From assembly GCF_932294415.1 (NCBI RefSeq), contig NC_065536.1, positions 2,232,001 through 2,296,000 of the forward strand: DNA of 64,000 nucleotides, written 5' to 3'. Of this stretch, positions 45,056 through 57,538 are shown piece after piece. The first letter of the stretch is position 1; each line of letters opens with the position of its first letter. A program made the position numbers and the translations under genes. The stretch is from Quercus robur (taxonomy: Eukaryota; Streptophyta; Magnoliopsida; Fagales; Fagaceae). Under the pieces are notes generated by a model. It was given only the letters and a program-made list of their open reading frames with translations. It did not search any database and was not told the origin of the DNA.

Positions 45056-46218
45056 CTAGTTCACAAACCTACAATTTTTTCTGATCTCACCCTGGCTTCC
45101 TGTAAGCACCTCAACGTAACCCATTTTCACCATAGCTGCTCCAAACTTATAAGCCCATGTTTCACCTTGCCTTGCATTATTTTTGACAATTTCAACCGTT
45201 GAAAGGCTGCTTAAAAGAGATTGATCAGAGTTTAATAAGCCATAGTGGTTCTTCAAATTTTTATAGTACTGATTATCAAGCCTATATGGTGTAACTACAT
45301 CAAGTGGTACTGTTGGACCGTTGCCATTTCCAACATTTTGTGGGCACTTGGTCTTTAAATCTCTAGCAAATATGGGATTCATTGAAGGGTCTTGTGGATT
45401 TGTTTCACTGAAATTGTATAATCATTTTGAGAAAGAAGAACAATGTGACCTACCAATGGAATGTGCACCAGAAAGTGTCACCATTTCATCAAGACTAAGT
45501 CCTTTTTGCGCAAATCTCTGTTCGAGTTCCTGAGCATTGAAGGTAGGTGGTGGAAGGTTGTCAATAGGCTCATTTTCACATGACACCCTACCATCACGGC
45601 GTCCTGATGGAACTTTGTAACTTATGCCTCCAACTTTGTAAGCACTATCACGAGCAGCAAATGCAATAATGTCTGCACAAGAAACTGTTTGTGGGCATTG
45701 AGCTTCAAGTGCAGCCTTCGCCTCAAATATCACTCAAAGCCTCTTAAGATTGTATTGTTGACTAGACTATCTCTCTCTGCTAGATTTCTAGGGGTTGAAT
45801 CAAGTAAGACAAAGGCATCACAACCCTGGCATAGATAACATAGAAAATATGATTTAACTAACAACTTAGTAATTAAGCAGCTTATAAGGTATATTGTTTT
45901 AGCGGGGAAAAAAGGAAAAGAAAAGGAGAAGGGTCTGCAAATTTATGTACAGGTTCTAGTAAACATATTACAAATTAAGTGGATTGCAAAGTGCTAACAT
46001 ACCCTGACAAAACAGTCTTGAAAGTGCATTCTGATTAGGCCAGCAGCTAGGCCAGGGTTGCTTGATACAGCTTTGTTCACAGTGTTTCTTACAATGTTCT
46101 CTGCCGAAGGACAAGTTGATTGATATTAACCCACTTGGAGTGATGGCATCGCTAGTGACATTGTCACCATCATAGACATAGTAACAAAGATAACCAAGCA
46201 AAATTTGATGGTTGCCAT
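45056..46218 (-). pseudogene. Class III peroxidase copy 3 (multiple lesions)
   Basis: Exon 1 is 46003-46218 and exon 2 is 45056-45825, with the same intron position as copies 1 and 4. Four lesions are visible. Codon 31 is TAA instead of a Tyr codon (46126-46128). The distal catalytic His, second His of RMHFHDC, is Gln (CAA, 46018-46020). One base is missing in exon 2 near 45733-45736, shifting the frame into a stop. A TGA replaces CGA after SSFSK (45422-45424). The proximal [10 protein letters not shown] motif survives. Loss of the distal His alone would cripple peroxide cleavage. Confidence 0.93.
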
Positions 46219-47137
46219 AGTTACTCTACAACCCAAATATCCCAATACTGTAACGAGTGAATGAATAAGACTCACGAGTAAAGAACAAAGAAAGAACAGA
46301 TAAAGAAGAATACTATAAGCAAGAAGGAGATGAAGATAAAGGTTCCTGTTAGCCAAGTATTTATAGGAATGACTTTAGTGAAGATGGGACTGGCAGATTT
46401 TCTTTGAAAACTAAAACGTGTATTGCTACATAGAAGAAAGGCTTGAAGCTATCTAAGTTTGAGGGTTTCCATGGTAACAAAGAGGAAACAGTCCTTTTAG
46501 GCTCACTCGAAGATCTTTCCATCCAATTAGCCTCTTAGGTTTTGAGTGGGTAATGATGTATTTATGTTTTTTGACTTTCAGGGATGTCAACTTGGTTTTC
46601 TTTTCTTTTTTGTTGGGGGGGGGGGGGGGGTAAGAAGCTAAAATAACGTACGTGTATATATATAACCCACATACATGCATCTTATACAGACTAGGTCAAT
46701 TAGCTTAATTTTCAGTATCTTTTTTTACAGGTTTTACTTTTTCATGACATTTTAACGTCTTGATTAGGACAAGGAAATGTATGGAAGGGAAAGGGGTAGT
46801 GGATCCCACCATTATTCTACTATTTGAGAGTTTTTCAAATTTCAAGAGAGCGAGAAAGGTAAAAAGTTAGGGAAAATTATCATTTTCCTCAATAATTAAA
46901 GAGATTTTTTTTGTTCCAATTTTATTATTCAATGGTAGGTGCCATCCCTATTTAAAAGGAAAGAAATAAAATATAAAGAGATTTAATAGTAAAACTAATT
47001 TTTTTTTTCTTTTCATTTTATTTTATAAATTTCAAATAGACTAGGAAACTAGAATTAAAAATGTATATATATTATTCTATCCTTTTCTATTCAATTATAT
47101 TTTTATAAAAATCTATTTATCTTATTTCATGCATTCA

Positions 47138-47185
<48 letters not shown>

Positions 47186-47837
47186 TTGTGTGTAGTATTA
47201 CAATTGAGAAAACAAGTGATTAATCGGGTAACTATTCAGTATTCTCAAAATATAGTAACATGCTCTCTTCTTTCACTTAATAGCGATGAAGTTATTAAAT
47301 TAATAGTTTAATCTACCATTAACATATTACAGGAGAGATTACTAAATAATTTCCATGATTAAGCATGACAACTAGTTAGGTCTCCGATTGACCAAGTAGC
47401 TAGCATTTCATTATCAATTGGAACTCATTTAAGCTGATCTTTTATATGCCATCCTAAAGAAAAGTTCATTCTCTGTTTGATGAAATTCCTTTCTCAACTT
47501 ATAAATCCCTACTTTTATTTCGTGGACCAAGACAAAATGAATAGTTGTGAAAAGACAACTTTTATAGCTTAGTTCAACCACTCCATGTTTCTCGCACCTT
47601 TCTTCGTAATCTTTTTTTTTTTTTTTTTGGTTCGGCTAGATAAAAAATTCACATAAAAGGTTACTGAGGTCACCTTTTTTATTGATTTATAATTAATAAT
47701 TAATATAATGTTATTTAGTGTAAGTGTTTGAAACCAACATTCCCAAGAACACCTATTTTGGTATGCTAGCAATATCTCCTTTTTCCTTTTTAGGAACCAA
47801 CATTCAGTCAACCACAACATGTCTTAGCCTTCATTAA
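46219..47837. other. Promoter and intergenic DNA of peroxidase unit 3
   Basis: TATTTATA at 46358-46365 is the minus-strand TATA-like box, 140 bp from the ATG. A 16-base G run lies at 46615-46630. A (TA)n-(TG)n microsatellite lies at 47140-47190. The region is homologous to 38054-39500 and 53335-54900. No gene. Confidence 0.7.
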
Positions 47838-50800
47838 GTGCAATTGAATCAGTTTATGTAAAATAGAAAAAGTGGTGAATTTTACACATTTTGTATCACG
47901 CCCCAAACCCAAAAAGGTCCAAAGCAAGGCAAAAGAACCATTAGGAGAGAGACTGTAGAGGATTTTTCTTTTCTTTTGTCCACAGGATGAGAATATATAA
48001 CCATACTAAAATCTCCACATTACAAGTCAGAGCTTTATAACACACTTACGAATAATAACTAAAAAATCATGTGCCTCCATGTAATACAGGAATGTATTAC
48101 AAAACTTCAATTGGATTACACAAAGTCACAATCTTAGCAAGAATAAGGAACCTTAACATCGAGTTTAGGCCTACCACGCCTAAGGCTAACAAACCTCAAG
48201 TGCCTAACCTTCTATAGAATTAATCAAGACCTTGTTGAACATAGCAAGATCAAGTCACCAACTATTTACAATAAAAGTCTCCGAATTTAACATGGCACTC
48301 CAATCATCACCAATGAAGTAAGCTCCATACTTGAGGTATAGCTAATTGATCTAAAAAACTGTTAGAGGGTGAGATGAGCTAAAACCCAGTAAATAGCTTA
48401 ATTAATGGAGGTGGAGGAAATGCAAGTCTCATGATGATGAACAGTTTATAAAACATGTTTTAGTTTAGAAAATTTCTAACTGAATCTTACAAGATCATTT
48501 TCTATAATAATATGACAAGAATGATTAAATGATGAAACATAAAGTTTCTCAAAATAATACCATAAAACTATATACTATAATCTGTGAGCACTAATAATAT
48601 AATTCCAAAGGCATAAAATCTAACATGCGGTAATTTATCACAAATATACCACACTACCATATAGACCGGTTGGGGGATCCACTCATTCATAATTGGCATG
48701 ATATTGTCCTCTCTGGTATGCAGTCTCTTGGCCCGATAGGTAGCAGCCTCACCCATACACTCAAGGTTTTGTCTCTCCCCTAATGGGCAGCAGGGAGAAC
48801 GCATCAAATAGGACCTCTTTTGCATGTGGTCTTTTGGCCCCATGGGCGACAATCTTACCCACACACAATCAAGGAACCTCTTCCCCCCGTAGGCAACAAG
48901 AAAGAACATGTCATCCCAAGTGAAAAGACTATGGAAACCAAATCGAGTGATCACTAGGAAATCACACAATGGCATAAGGTTAAAACAACATAAAGCTCAC
49001 AAGTTACATGTACTTTCAAATACATAGTTTATATTCAGGTAATTTCAAAAAAACCTTAAATAATCTAACTTTCACAAAGTTTTTAAGGTTTTCAACTTTA
49101 TTCTTGTCAAAAAGATTTTCTATTAGTTTCCCAAATAACAAGACAAGAAAAGCATCTTTAAATTTTCCAATACACCATAAAATCAATGAATTCCATATGA
49201 AAGATTAAATAAAAAATGCTCATATTTTCCATGTCAACAATTCATGCATTTCCCCAAATGCAATACCAAATATAATGCACTTTTCATATATAATAATATA
49301 TAATAGGGTCATAACACAACACTTTTTAGAAAAACATAGTTCCACAGATAATTTCCCAAAATGTGTTTGACCCAAAAACAACATTTATGCAACATGGTTA
49401 TTTTTCAAAAATCCCATTAAAAAGTTACTTACCTTGCAACCCGCAAAAAGTCTAATTCTCTAAGCTCCAAAAAAGATTAGCTAGAATCTAAACAATATCA
49501 AGCAAACCAATCACAATAAGCATAAAACTTGAAATTGTATCTAGCTACAAATTAGGAATTGCCAAATAAGCAATTGATTAGGCAAGCCTAGTATTTAAAC
49601 TCATCAATAATGTATTCCTCTTCCAAAGTTTCCCAACAATTTAATTCACAAGGCATAGGCTCCAATTTATAAAATTAACCCATTCAATGTATTATCTCTA
49701 ACATCAAAACCTCAACACCTTCTAAGTACTTCCTACAAGATTTACACCACATCAACAAGAGACCCATGATACCAAAAATCATAATATCCTCCAAGGCAAA
49801 CAATTTGAATACTTAACTAGCTCCAAATAATCAATAAAAAAGTATACTCACCGTTTATTTCACATTAAGAAGCCAAAACCCCAAAATCTTCACCACTTAG
49901 ATAGTCACCATTGTAAAAATCATATATCCACTCATCAAATAATTCCATCAATACAACCCATACATAAAAAACACATGAATATCACTTCCAAAGTTCATAA
50001 ATCACGTGAATATCATTATCAAAACTTGGACAAAAATAAATAATTAACCTCATGCAAAAGTACAAAACCGACAAAAAAGATTAGAAAATTTTAGCTCAAA
50101 TAAAAGGGATGAAAATGCTTAGAGGTTCCTAAGGTTTTTCCAATGACCTTGCTGGAAAAATAATGGTGGAGATGGTGGTATGGAGTGGCACCGGTGGGAG
50201 AGTAGGAGGAAGTTTGAAAGAAGTGTGTATGTTTAAGTGAAGAGAAAAGAAAAGAAAGCAAATGAGAATAAGAGGGATGGCCAGCTGAGAGAGAAGAGAT
50301 ATTTGTGTAAATGAGTGGCGGGGTGATGGGATAGGTGGGGCATGTGGGACCCAAAATTTTTTGTGTCCATACCTTTTTTTTGTTTTTTTTCCCCCTAAAA
50401 CTGGGATGTTACATTTTGGCTAAAAAACTACTCATATTAGTGGGTCTATAATACTGTACCTATGTAAAAATGTTACGGTATATATATTTACACAGTTACT
50501 GTAGCTTTTTATTTGATTATTTTATTTTATTTCTCTCTCTTCACTTAGCCTTGTCAGATCTCTTCTCTCTTTCATTCCATGACTCTCTTCTATGCCTGGA
50601 GAAAGAAGAACGAAGAAGAGGAAAAAGGAAGACCAAGTCATCACCACCGTAGCCCTGCACCACCCATCCACCCTCTAACCATTACAACAAATCATCATAA
50701 TCAAAACAAAATCAATCCAAAATTAGTGGAAATCAAATCAAAATAAACTCAAGCCTATCCTAAATCCAACTCAAAATCAACCAAAAACATAAGCAACTCA

Positions 50801-51277
50801 AAACAAAATACAATGGAAAACCCAAATCAACCTAAACCCCAAGTCGTTGCCTCTGCTAAGGTAGCTCATCGCTGTCATCACCGCTGCCATGAAAGAGAGT
50901 GACAATAAGGCTCTGGTGGAGAGATACTTTTCAAATTTGAGAAATCCAAAACCTAGCCAGCATTGCAGTTGCCTTAGCCTTGGAGACTCGCGACTGCTGT
51001 CGTCGCTACCATGAGAAGGATAAGGCTCGGATGGAGAGAGTTTTCAAATTGATGATTTGAGTTGTGGGGGCTAGTTTGAGAGTGAGAGTTTTTTAGAAAA
51101 GAAACCATGAGATATGGTTCAGAAAAGAGGGAGAGTGTTTCAACGTGGGTTAATAAAATAATAAAAAAAGAATAAATAATTATTATTTAAAGAAAAAAGA
51201 GTATATAATAGATAAACTTATGTGATTTTCTTATAAAGTATCTGTGTAAAATAGAAAAAGTAAGTTCTAATGCTAAA

Positions 51278-51311
<34 letters not shown>

Positions 51312-51336
51312 TTTTAAAAGACTGATGTTAATGCTC
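47838..51336. mobile_element. PIF/Harbinger-like element, ~1 kb, interrupted by an LTR-like insertion
   Basis: The ends are GTGCAATTGAATCAG on the left and, read from the right, GAGCATTAACATCAG, flanked by TAA (47835-47837 and 51337-51339). The TAA/TTA target and G-rich short inverted ends fit PIF/Harbinger. Unit 4 has the empty site (CTTCACTAACTCATGAG near 54921-54937), as does unit 1 (40838-40853). Without the nested 47893-50410 piece the element is about 1 kb and shows no transposase, so it is non-autonomous. Confidence 0.75.
47893..50410 (-). mobile_element. Solo-LTR-like insertion inside the PIF/Harbinger-like element
   Basis: About 2.5 kb is bounded by the direct repeat ACATTTT (47886-47892 and 50411-50417). 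On the minus strand it runs from TGTAACATCCCAG to GGGGCGTGATACA, the TG...CA form of an LTR, but those termini overlap the direct repeat by a few bases, so the exact boundary is uncertain. It has no gag or pol. The 135-codon open frame at 48568-48975 shows no known motif. A Ty3-type solo LTR is my best guess. Confidence 0.45.
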
Positions 51337-51345
51337 TAACTCATG

Positions 51346-51470
51346 AGAAATTATTCATTCCTCCTCACTCTTTAAACATGAGGGGTGGGTCCCAATATAG
51401 GACCCATGGTAGGGCCTACACCTTTTATGAAAGAAGGAAGGACTTCCCTTATTGGAGTGAAAAATTTATT
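51346..51470. mobile_element. Mutator-like MITE, unit 3 copy
   Basis: The copy has ends AGAAATTATTCATTCC and GGAGTGAAAAATTTATT. The PIF/Harbinger-like element inserted into the TAA within this MITE's left flanking duplication (CTAACTCATG). Confidence 0.65.
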
Positions 51471-52176
51471 CTAACTTATTGTGCCACTTATCTAGTCTTT
51501 ATAGCAATTAATTTATATAAAATACTTGACTAAAAAAACATATTACAAAGTAAACCATATTTAAAATGAGATTCACGTCAATGGATGAGTTTCATGTAAA
51601 GTCAATGTTTCACATAATTTTTGCATCTTTTAGTCTTATTCGGTGAAAGAAATTGTACGCTTCATGTAAGTGCCAAAGTTAAATGGGCAACTATCATGAG
51701 CCCTGTAACTCGATAGTATTGTCTGAATCTTAAATGGGAGAACTCATGTTTGAATCCCCTATATATTATATTAAAAACAAAATTAGAGGGTTATTTATTG
51801 AATTTGGTTGAATGAAATATCAAAATCTAAGATAGAGTCAGCTAATTGAACAATAGCTCTTTCAAAAATTTGTGTATTTTTATTTTATTTTTTTATGTTA
51901 CATCCACAGCAAACATTTTTGTATGATTTTTTCGAAAAATAAAAAATAAAATAAAAACATGGTTGTAAATAAAGCAATGAAAGTAATTTTCAAGTTCCAT
52001 GTACAAATGCTATGCACATTTTGTAACATCCAACGAATACAAGTTTATCCCATTAATTTCTCAACAAAATTTGTGCGAAATCTTACAAAAGAATCAATTT
52101 ACATTTGAATCAACATTGAATAATGAATCAATCTAAGAAAATAATTTCAATAGTCACACCAATGAACCTATAATAT
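51471..52176. other. 3' flank of peroxidase copy 4
   Basis: This is the shared duplicated flank and the presumed 3' UTR and polyadenylation region of copy 4. AATAAA-like signals occur (for example TTGTAAATAAAGC on the plus strand), but none can be assigned on the minus strand. No other gene. Confidence 0.6.
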
Positions 52177-53334
52177 CTAGTTCACAAACCTACAATCTTT
52201 CCTAATCTCACCTTGACTTCCTATAAGCACATCAACGTAACCCATTTTCACCATAGCTGCTGCAAACTTATAAGACCATGTTTCACCTTGCTTTGCATTA
52301 TTCTTGACAATTCCAACCGTTGAAGGGCTACTCAAAAGAGATTGATCAGAGGTTAATAAGCCATGGTGGTTCTTCAAATTTATATAGTACTTATTATCTA
52401 GCCTATTTGGTGTAAGTACATCAAGTGGTACAGTTGGATCGACATTGCCAGCATTTTGTGGACACTTGGCCTTTAAGTCTCTAGCAAATATAGGATCCAT
52501 TGAAGGGTCTTGTGGATTTGTTTGACTGAAATTGTATAATCGCTTTGAGAAAGAAGAACAATGTGACCTTCCTATAGAATGTGCACCAGAAAGTGTCACC
52601 ATTTCATCAAGACTAAGTCCTTTTCGTGCAAATCTTTGTTCGAGTTCCTGAGCATTGAAGGTAGGTGGTGGAAGGTTTTCAATAGGCTCATTTTCACGTG
52701 ACACCCTACCATCACGACGTCCTGATGGAACTTTGTAACTTATGCCCCCAACTTTGTAAGCACTGTCACGAGCAGCAAATGCAATAATGTCTGCACAAGA
52801 GACTGTTTGTGGGCATTGAGCTTCAAGTGCGGCCTTCGCCTCAAATATCACTTCAAATCCTCTTAAGCTTGGATTGTTGACTGGACTATCTCTCTCTGCT
52901 GGATTTCCGGGGGTTGAATCAAGTAAGACAGAGGCATCACAACCCTGGCATAAATAACATTGAAAATAAGATTTAACTCCAACAGCTTAGTAATTAAGTG
53001 GCTTATAAGGTATATTCTTTTTGCGGGAACATAAAGGAAAAGTAGAAGAGTGCAAATTTAGGTACAGATTCTAGTGAACATATAACAAGTTAACTGGTGC
53101 TGCAAAGTGCTAACATACCCTGACAAAACAGTCATGAAAATGCATTCTGATGAGGCCAGCAGCGAGACCAGGGTTGCTTGATACGGCTTTGATCACAGCG
53201 TTTCTCACAATGGTCTCTGCAGAAGGACAAGTTGATTGATAGTAACCCACTTTGAGTGATGGCATCGCCAGTGACATTGACACCATCATAGACATAGTAA
53301 CAAAGAAAACCAAGCAAAATTTGGTTGTTGCCAT
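52177..53334 (-). CDS. Class III peroxidase copy 4 (327 aa, intact)
   Basis: Exon 1 is 53119-53334 (72 codons) and exon 2 is 52177-52944 (255 codons plus stop). One 174-bp intron (GTATGT...CCAG) joins AGG to GGT inside [17 protein letters not shown]. Features are complete: signal peptide (residues ~1-24, hydrophobic FCLVFFV), distal Arg63 and His67 in RMHFHDC, proximal heme-ligand His in [15 protein letters not shown], and all eight conserved Cys (STCPS, DCFVRGC, CPQTVSC, RSHC, KAKC, RKDC). Length is typical of secreted plant peroxidases, which use H2O2 to oxidise phenolics in the wall or apoplast. The closest known type appears to be peroxidase 5-like. A TATA-like box (TATTTATA, 53476-53483) lies 142 bp before the ATG. 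The substrate is not predictable. Confidence 0.93.
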
Positions 53335-53475
53335 AGTTACTCTACAACCCAATAAATATCGCAATACTCTAACGAGTGAATGAATAAGACTCAAGTGAAA
53401 CAAGAAAGAAAGAACAGATAAAGAAGAATATTTTAAGCAAGAAGGAGATGAAGATAAAGGTTGTTGTTAGCAAAG

Positions 53476-53483
53476 TATTTATA
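53476..53483 (-). promoter_or_regulatory. TATA box of peroxidase copy 4
   Basis: The minus-strand TATAAATA lies in the context CCTATAAATACTTTGC. It is conserved at the same spacing in copies 1 (38193-38200) and 3 (46358-46365). Confidence 0.7.
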
Positions 53484-54934
53484 GGAATGAAGTTAGTGAA
53501 GATGGGACTGGCAGTTTTTCTTTGAAAACCAAAACGTGTATTTCTGCATAGAAAAAAGGCTTGCAGCTGTCTAAGTTTGAGGGTTTCCATGGTAACAAAG
53601 AGGAAACAGTCCTCTTTGGCTCACTCGAAGATCTTTCCATCCTATTAGCCTCTTAGGTTTTGAGTGGGTAATGATGTATTTATGTTCTTTTGACTTTCAG
53701 GGATGTCTACTTTGCAATGGGGAGGGTAAGAAGGTAAAATAACGTACGTGTATATATATATATATAACCAACGTACAGGCATCTTATGCAGACTAAGTCA
53801 GTTAGCTTAATTTTCAGCTTCTTTGTTTACGGGTTCTACTTTTTCATGACATTTTAATTAACACCTTGATTAGGACAAGGAAATGGATGGAAGTCTGAAC
53901 GAAAGGGATAGTGGATCCCACCATTTTTTCCACCGTTTGAGAGTTTTTCAAGAGTGAAAGGAAAAAAGTTAGGGAATATGATCATTTTACTTTAAAGATT
54001 TCAAATACACTAGGAAACTAGAATTAAAAATATATATTTCTATCTTTTTCTATTCAGTTATATTTTTATAAAAATCTATTTATCTCATTTCTTTTATTCA
54101 TTCTATATATGTTATGTGTGTGTGTATTACAATTGATAAAACAAGTAAACAATCGAGTAATTATTCAGTATTTTATATATATATATATATATATTCTATC
54201 ATAGTATAATTTAAGTGTATATGTGTGTAAAACTCACTCATGGAGATTTTAACTCTAACCCTTACTCTCCACACCCCATAACCACTTATACTTGTGGAGT
54301 AACCATTATACTAAGGTTGTGCGGTGGTATTATTCTGTATTCTCAAAATATAGTACCATGCTCTCTTCTCTCACTTAACGGCAATGAGGTCTACTTATTA
54401 AATTTATAATTTAATCTACCATTCACATATTGTAGGAGAGAGTACTTAATAATTTCCATGATTAAGCATGACAACTAGATAGGTCTCCCATTGACCGAGT
54501 AGCTAGCATTTTATTATCAATCGGAACTCATTTAAGATGATCATTTTTATGTCATCCCAAGGAAAAAGTCAATTCTCTGTTTGATGAAATGTCTTTCTCA
54601 TCTTATAAATCCCTACTTTTATGTTGTGGACTAAAGACAAAATGAATAGTTGTGAAAAGACAACTTTTATAGCTTAGTTCAACCACTCAATGTTTCTCAC
54701 ACATTTCTTTGTAATATTTTTTTATAGTTTGGTTAGATAAAAAAATATAAATAAAAGGTTACTAAGGTCACCTTTTTTATTGATTTATAATTAATATAAT
54801 GTTGTTCAGTGTAAGTGTTTGAAACCAACATTTCTCAAGACACTTGTTTTGGTATGCTAGCAGTATATCCTTTTCCCATTTTAGGAACCAACATTCAATC
54901 AACCACAACATGTCTTAACCTTCACTAACTCATG
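53484..54934. other. Upstream DNA of peroxidase unit 4
   Basis: Homologous to the upstream DNA of units 1 and 3. TA repeats lie at 53752-53765 and 54174-54194. A block resembling 42300-42370 (CACACCCCATAACCACTTA) is present. No gene. Confidence 0.65.
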
Positions 54935-55056
54935 AGAAATTATTCACTCCTCCTCTCTTTTCAAACAGGAGTGGTTCCCAATGTGGGATTGATGGTAGGG
55001 CCTACAACTTTTGTGTAAGAAGGGAGGATTCCCCTTATTGGAGTGAAAAAATTCTT
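54935..55056. mobile_element. Mutator-like MITE, unit 4 copy
   Basis: The ends are AGAAATTATTCACTCC and GGAGTGAAAAAATTCTT, flanked by CTAACTCATG on the left and CTAATTCATT on the right. It is the same locus as in units 1-3. Confidence 0.68.
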
Positions 55057-55324
55057 CTAATTCATTGTGCTGCTTATCTAGTCTTTATAGCAATTAATTT
55101 ATATAAAACATATTACAACGTAAACCTTATTTAAAATGTGATTTATGTCATTTGAAAGTAAAACTTTACAAAAAAAAAAAAAAAAAGGATTAGTTTAATG
55201 TAAAGTCAATGTTTCACATAATTCATTGCTCAATCGTTGGTGAAAACAATATTGTGGGGAGTTTGAACAATTAATTTTTACATCTTTTGGTCTTACTTGG
55301 TGAAAGAAATTGTACGCTTCACGT

Positions 55325-55840
55325 AAGTAAATCTATCACAGTTACCGAGTTAGGCTCTGACTCCATAGACTTCCTTGATCTAGATCTTGTTCTCACATGA
55401 ACCACCTATTCATGCCTTGATCTTCAGTACGCTTGATAGTTGAAGGTTTGGCAGCAACTTTACTCCACCGTTACTAGCAATATGGATTTGATCTCTGCTT
55501 GTAGAGTTAGAAGATTACAAAACCTCACAAATCTCACATGAGTGTCTCAAGACTTAAAAAAATGTGTATTAAAGTTTCCCATTTATACCTAGCAATGTTG
55601 GACTCAAATTCTAAACATTTCGTGGGCTGTTGGGCCTAATTTAAAATTTTGCAGAATTGCAGTTCGATTGGTTGAGCTTGATAGTTTCTAAATTCTTCTT
55701 TTTGCCACCTTTATGTTCTTGAATCTTAACTTGTATCAATTTGATTAATGTCTAAAACACTTCTAAGACACTAAGATCTTATACTAGACATATTTTTGTT
55801 CTCGGTTTTTCCAACATACAATAAAATTAGAACCTAAACA
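55325..55840 (-). repeat. Degenerate Copia LTR fragment
   Basis: On the minus strand it begins TGTTTAGGTTCTAATTTTATTG, close to the outer LTR's TGTTAGGTTCTAA. It shares CTTAGAAGTGTTTTAG-type and AACTCGGTTAC-type blocks with that LTR. The far end stops around the AACTCGGTAACTG block, so the 3' part is missing. No internal region accompanies it. Confidence 0.5.
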
Positions 55841-56427
55841 TTTAAGACTAAATATTTAAAACCTAGAAGGGGGTATTATTAAGTGAATTAGATGCTCATA
55901 CATTTTAATATTAAGTGAATAACTGAATTAATGGATATTTATTATAATAATAATAAAAATTTTATAGATACATTCAATTTAACAATATGCTTGGATGTAC
56001 TCGTGATTAGTGAACAACAATTTCACTCTTTCATCAATTGTCAATGGTGAGCCCATATGTATGTGATGAATTCAATTACAAATTAATATTCAAATATGTT
56101 GTGAAATTGGGTGTGAATTTGAGTATGTCTACAAACGGATTGTGATAATAATAGTTTATAAAATAATATGGTGGTTTCAACTTTAAAGGGTGTTCAATTT
56201 TGTGTGGCTAAGCCCCACAACTCGTTTGGCAATTTATTTAAGAGGCTAATACCCGTACTCGAACTCAGGACATATTACTTTTAATTAAAGGAAATTTCTA
56301 TCACACTAAGGCTAGACCTCAAGTCACTTACCTGGTCATCATAGAAATTGTGTTATATAAACAACATGATTGATAACATGTTTCAAAGTAACCCATTTTT
56401 AAAATGGGATTTACATAATTTGAAAGA
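55841..56427. other. AT-rich intergenic DNA, no gene
   Basis: Nothing codes. Part of the peroxidase-unit flank resumes near 56335 (ATAGAAATTGTGTTATATAAACAAC). Confidence 0.5.
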
Positions 56428-56432
56428 AAAAC

Positions 56433-57538
56433 TGAAAGTTCAAAAACGTGTACAAAAACACTTTTGAACGTTTAGACCCCCAAAAACCAACTTAACCAAC
56501 ACAAGCAATATGTCAAACAACTAGTGTGCGGAAACTTAACATATGCTATAATATGAAATTGGTTAAACAACTATCTAAGCCAATTAAAAACACAGCAGAT
56601 AATGTAAAGGTAGAGATAGAGAGGAAGGAAGATGCAAACACACAGATAACACCCGATGTGTTATCGAAGAGGAAACCGAAGACCTCGGCGAAAAACCTCT
56701 CCGCCGCCCTCCAAGCGGTAATCAATCCACTAGAAAATACAGTTGGGATACAAGGACAGCAATAGACCCTCCAAGCCTAATCTACCCAGTGCACCTAAGC
56801 CCTCCAAGCTTCTTGCTCCAACGAGGTTGCGCCGAACCTTTTTCTTTTCTAGCTTCCCGGATTCCGCTACTAAACCATAGCATCCGCCATCTTTGGCATC
56901 TTCCAATGCTTCCCAAAACTCCAAGAACACTCAACACTCTAAATGGGTGTGGGTAGTGTTTGGATAGAAATCTCCTCTCAATAGGTATGACAATGAGAGA
57001 GGGAATGAGAAGAGACTACAAAGATTTCTCTCTAAGAATGAGTAGCTCTCTCTAATTGGGTGGGTGTTTTGAAGAAACCTCTTTTAGGGTTTTTCTTTCT
57101 GAATAGCCACACATATCTTGTGGTAATGAGGGGTATTTATACTGGTGTGAGAATGGAATACGAAGAGTCAGTTTTTCCAAAAACAGGGCTGGCTGGCGAC
57201 TTGACCTCGCGACTTGACTGAGTCGCGAGTTCAAGTCGCGAGCTAACTTAATGGCTAGTCTGGATTTTTGTCGTGTAGTGCTCCAGGTGGCGTGACTGTT
57301 CAGCTCCCCTGCATGCTCTGCACGTGAGCAACTTTTGGCGGCTTGCAAGCCGCGAGCCACCCGCGAGTCCTAACCGCGAGTCTCTGCTTCACTGCACTGT
57401 CTTGAGCATTTCTTCACACTCTCTCACACACTACCCTTACATGATTCCCACCTAAATACAAGGTTTCTAAGTGCTATATTACAAGCAAATTTGTCATGGA
57501 ATAAAGCCAACACATGGTTGATTAAATTCAACCTTACA
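56433..57538 (-). repeat. 3' LTR of the young minus-strand element
   Basis: It reads TGTAAGGTTG...GAACTTTCA on the minus strand. A TATA box (TATTTATA on plus) lies at 57134-57141. CG-rich TCGCGA motifs lie at 57190-57245 and 57340-57390. The polypurine tract abuts it at 57539. Confidence 0.95.

Noticed and set aside
45422-45733. Separate small peroxidase genes from the fragmented ORFs of copies 1 and 3
   Set aside because: The ORFs are pieces of single two-exon genes broken by stop codons or a frameshift.
48568-48975. 135-aa minus-strand ORF in the solo-LTR-like insertion
   Set aside because: No recognisable motif and no supporting structure. It lies in repeat DNA and is likely a chance frame.
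56526-57360. ORFs inside the minus-strand LTRs (repeated at 61891-62725)
   Set aside because: They recur only because the LTR is duplicated. They overlap promoter and leader sequence and lack protein-like features.
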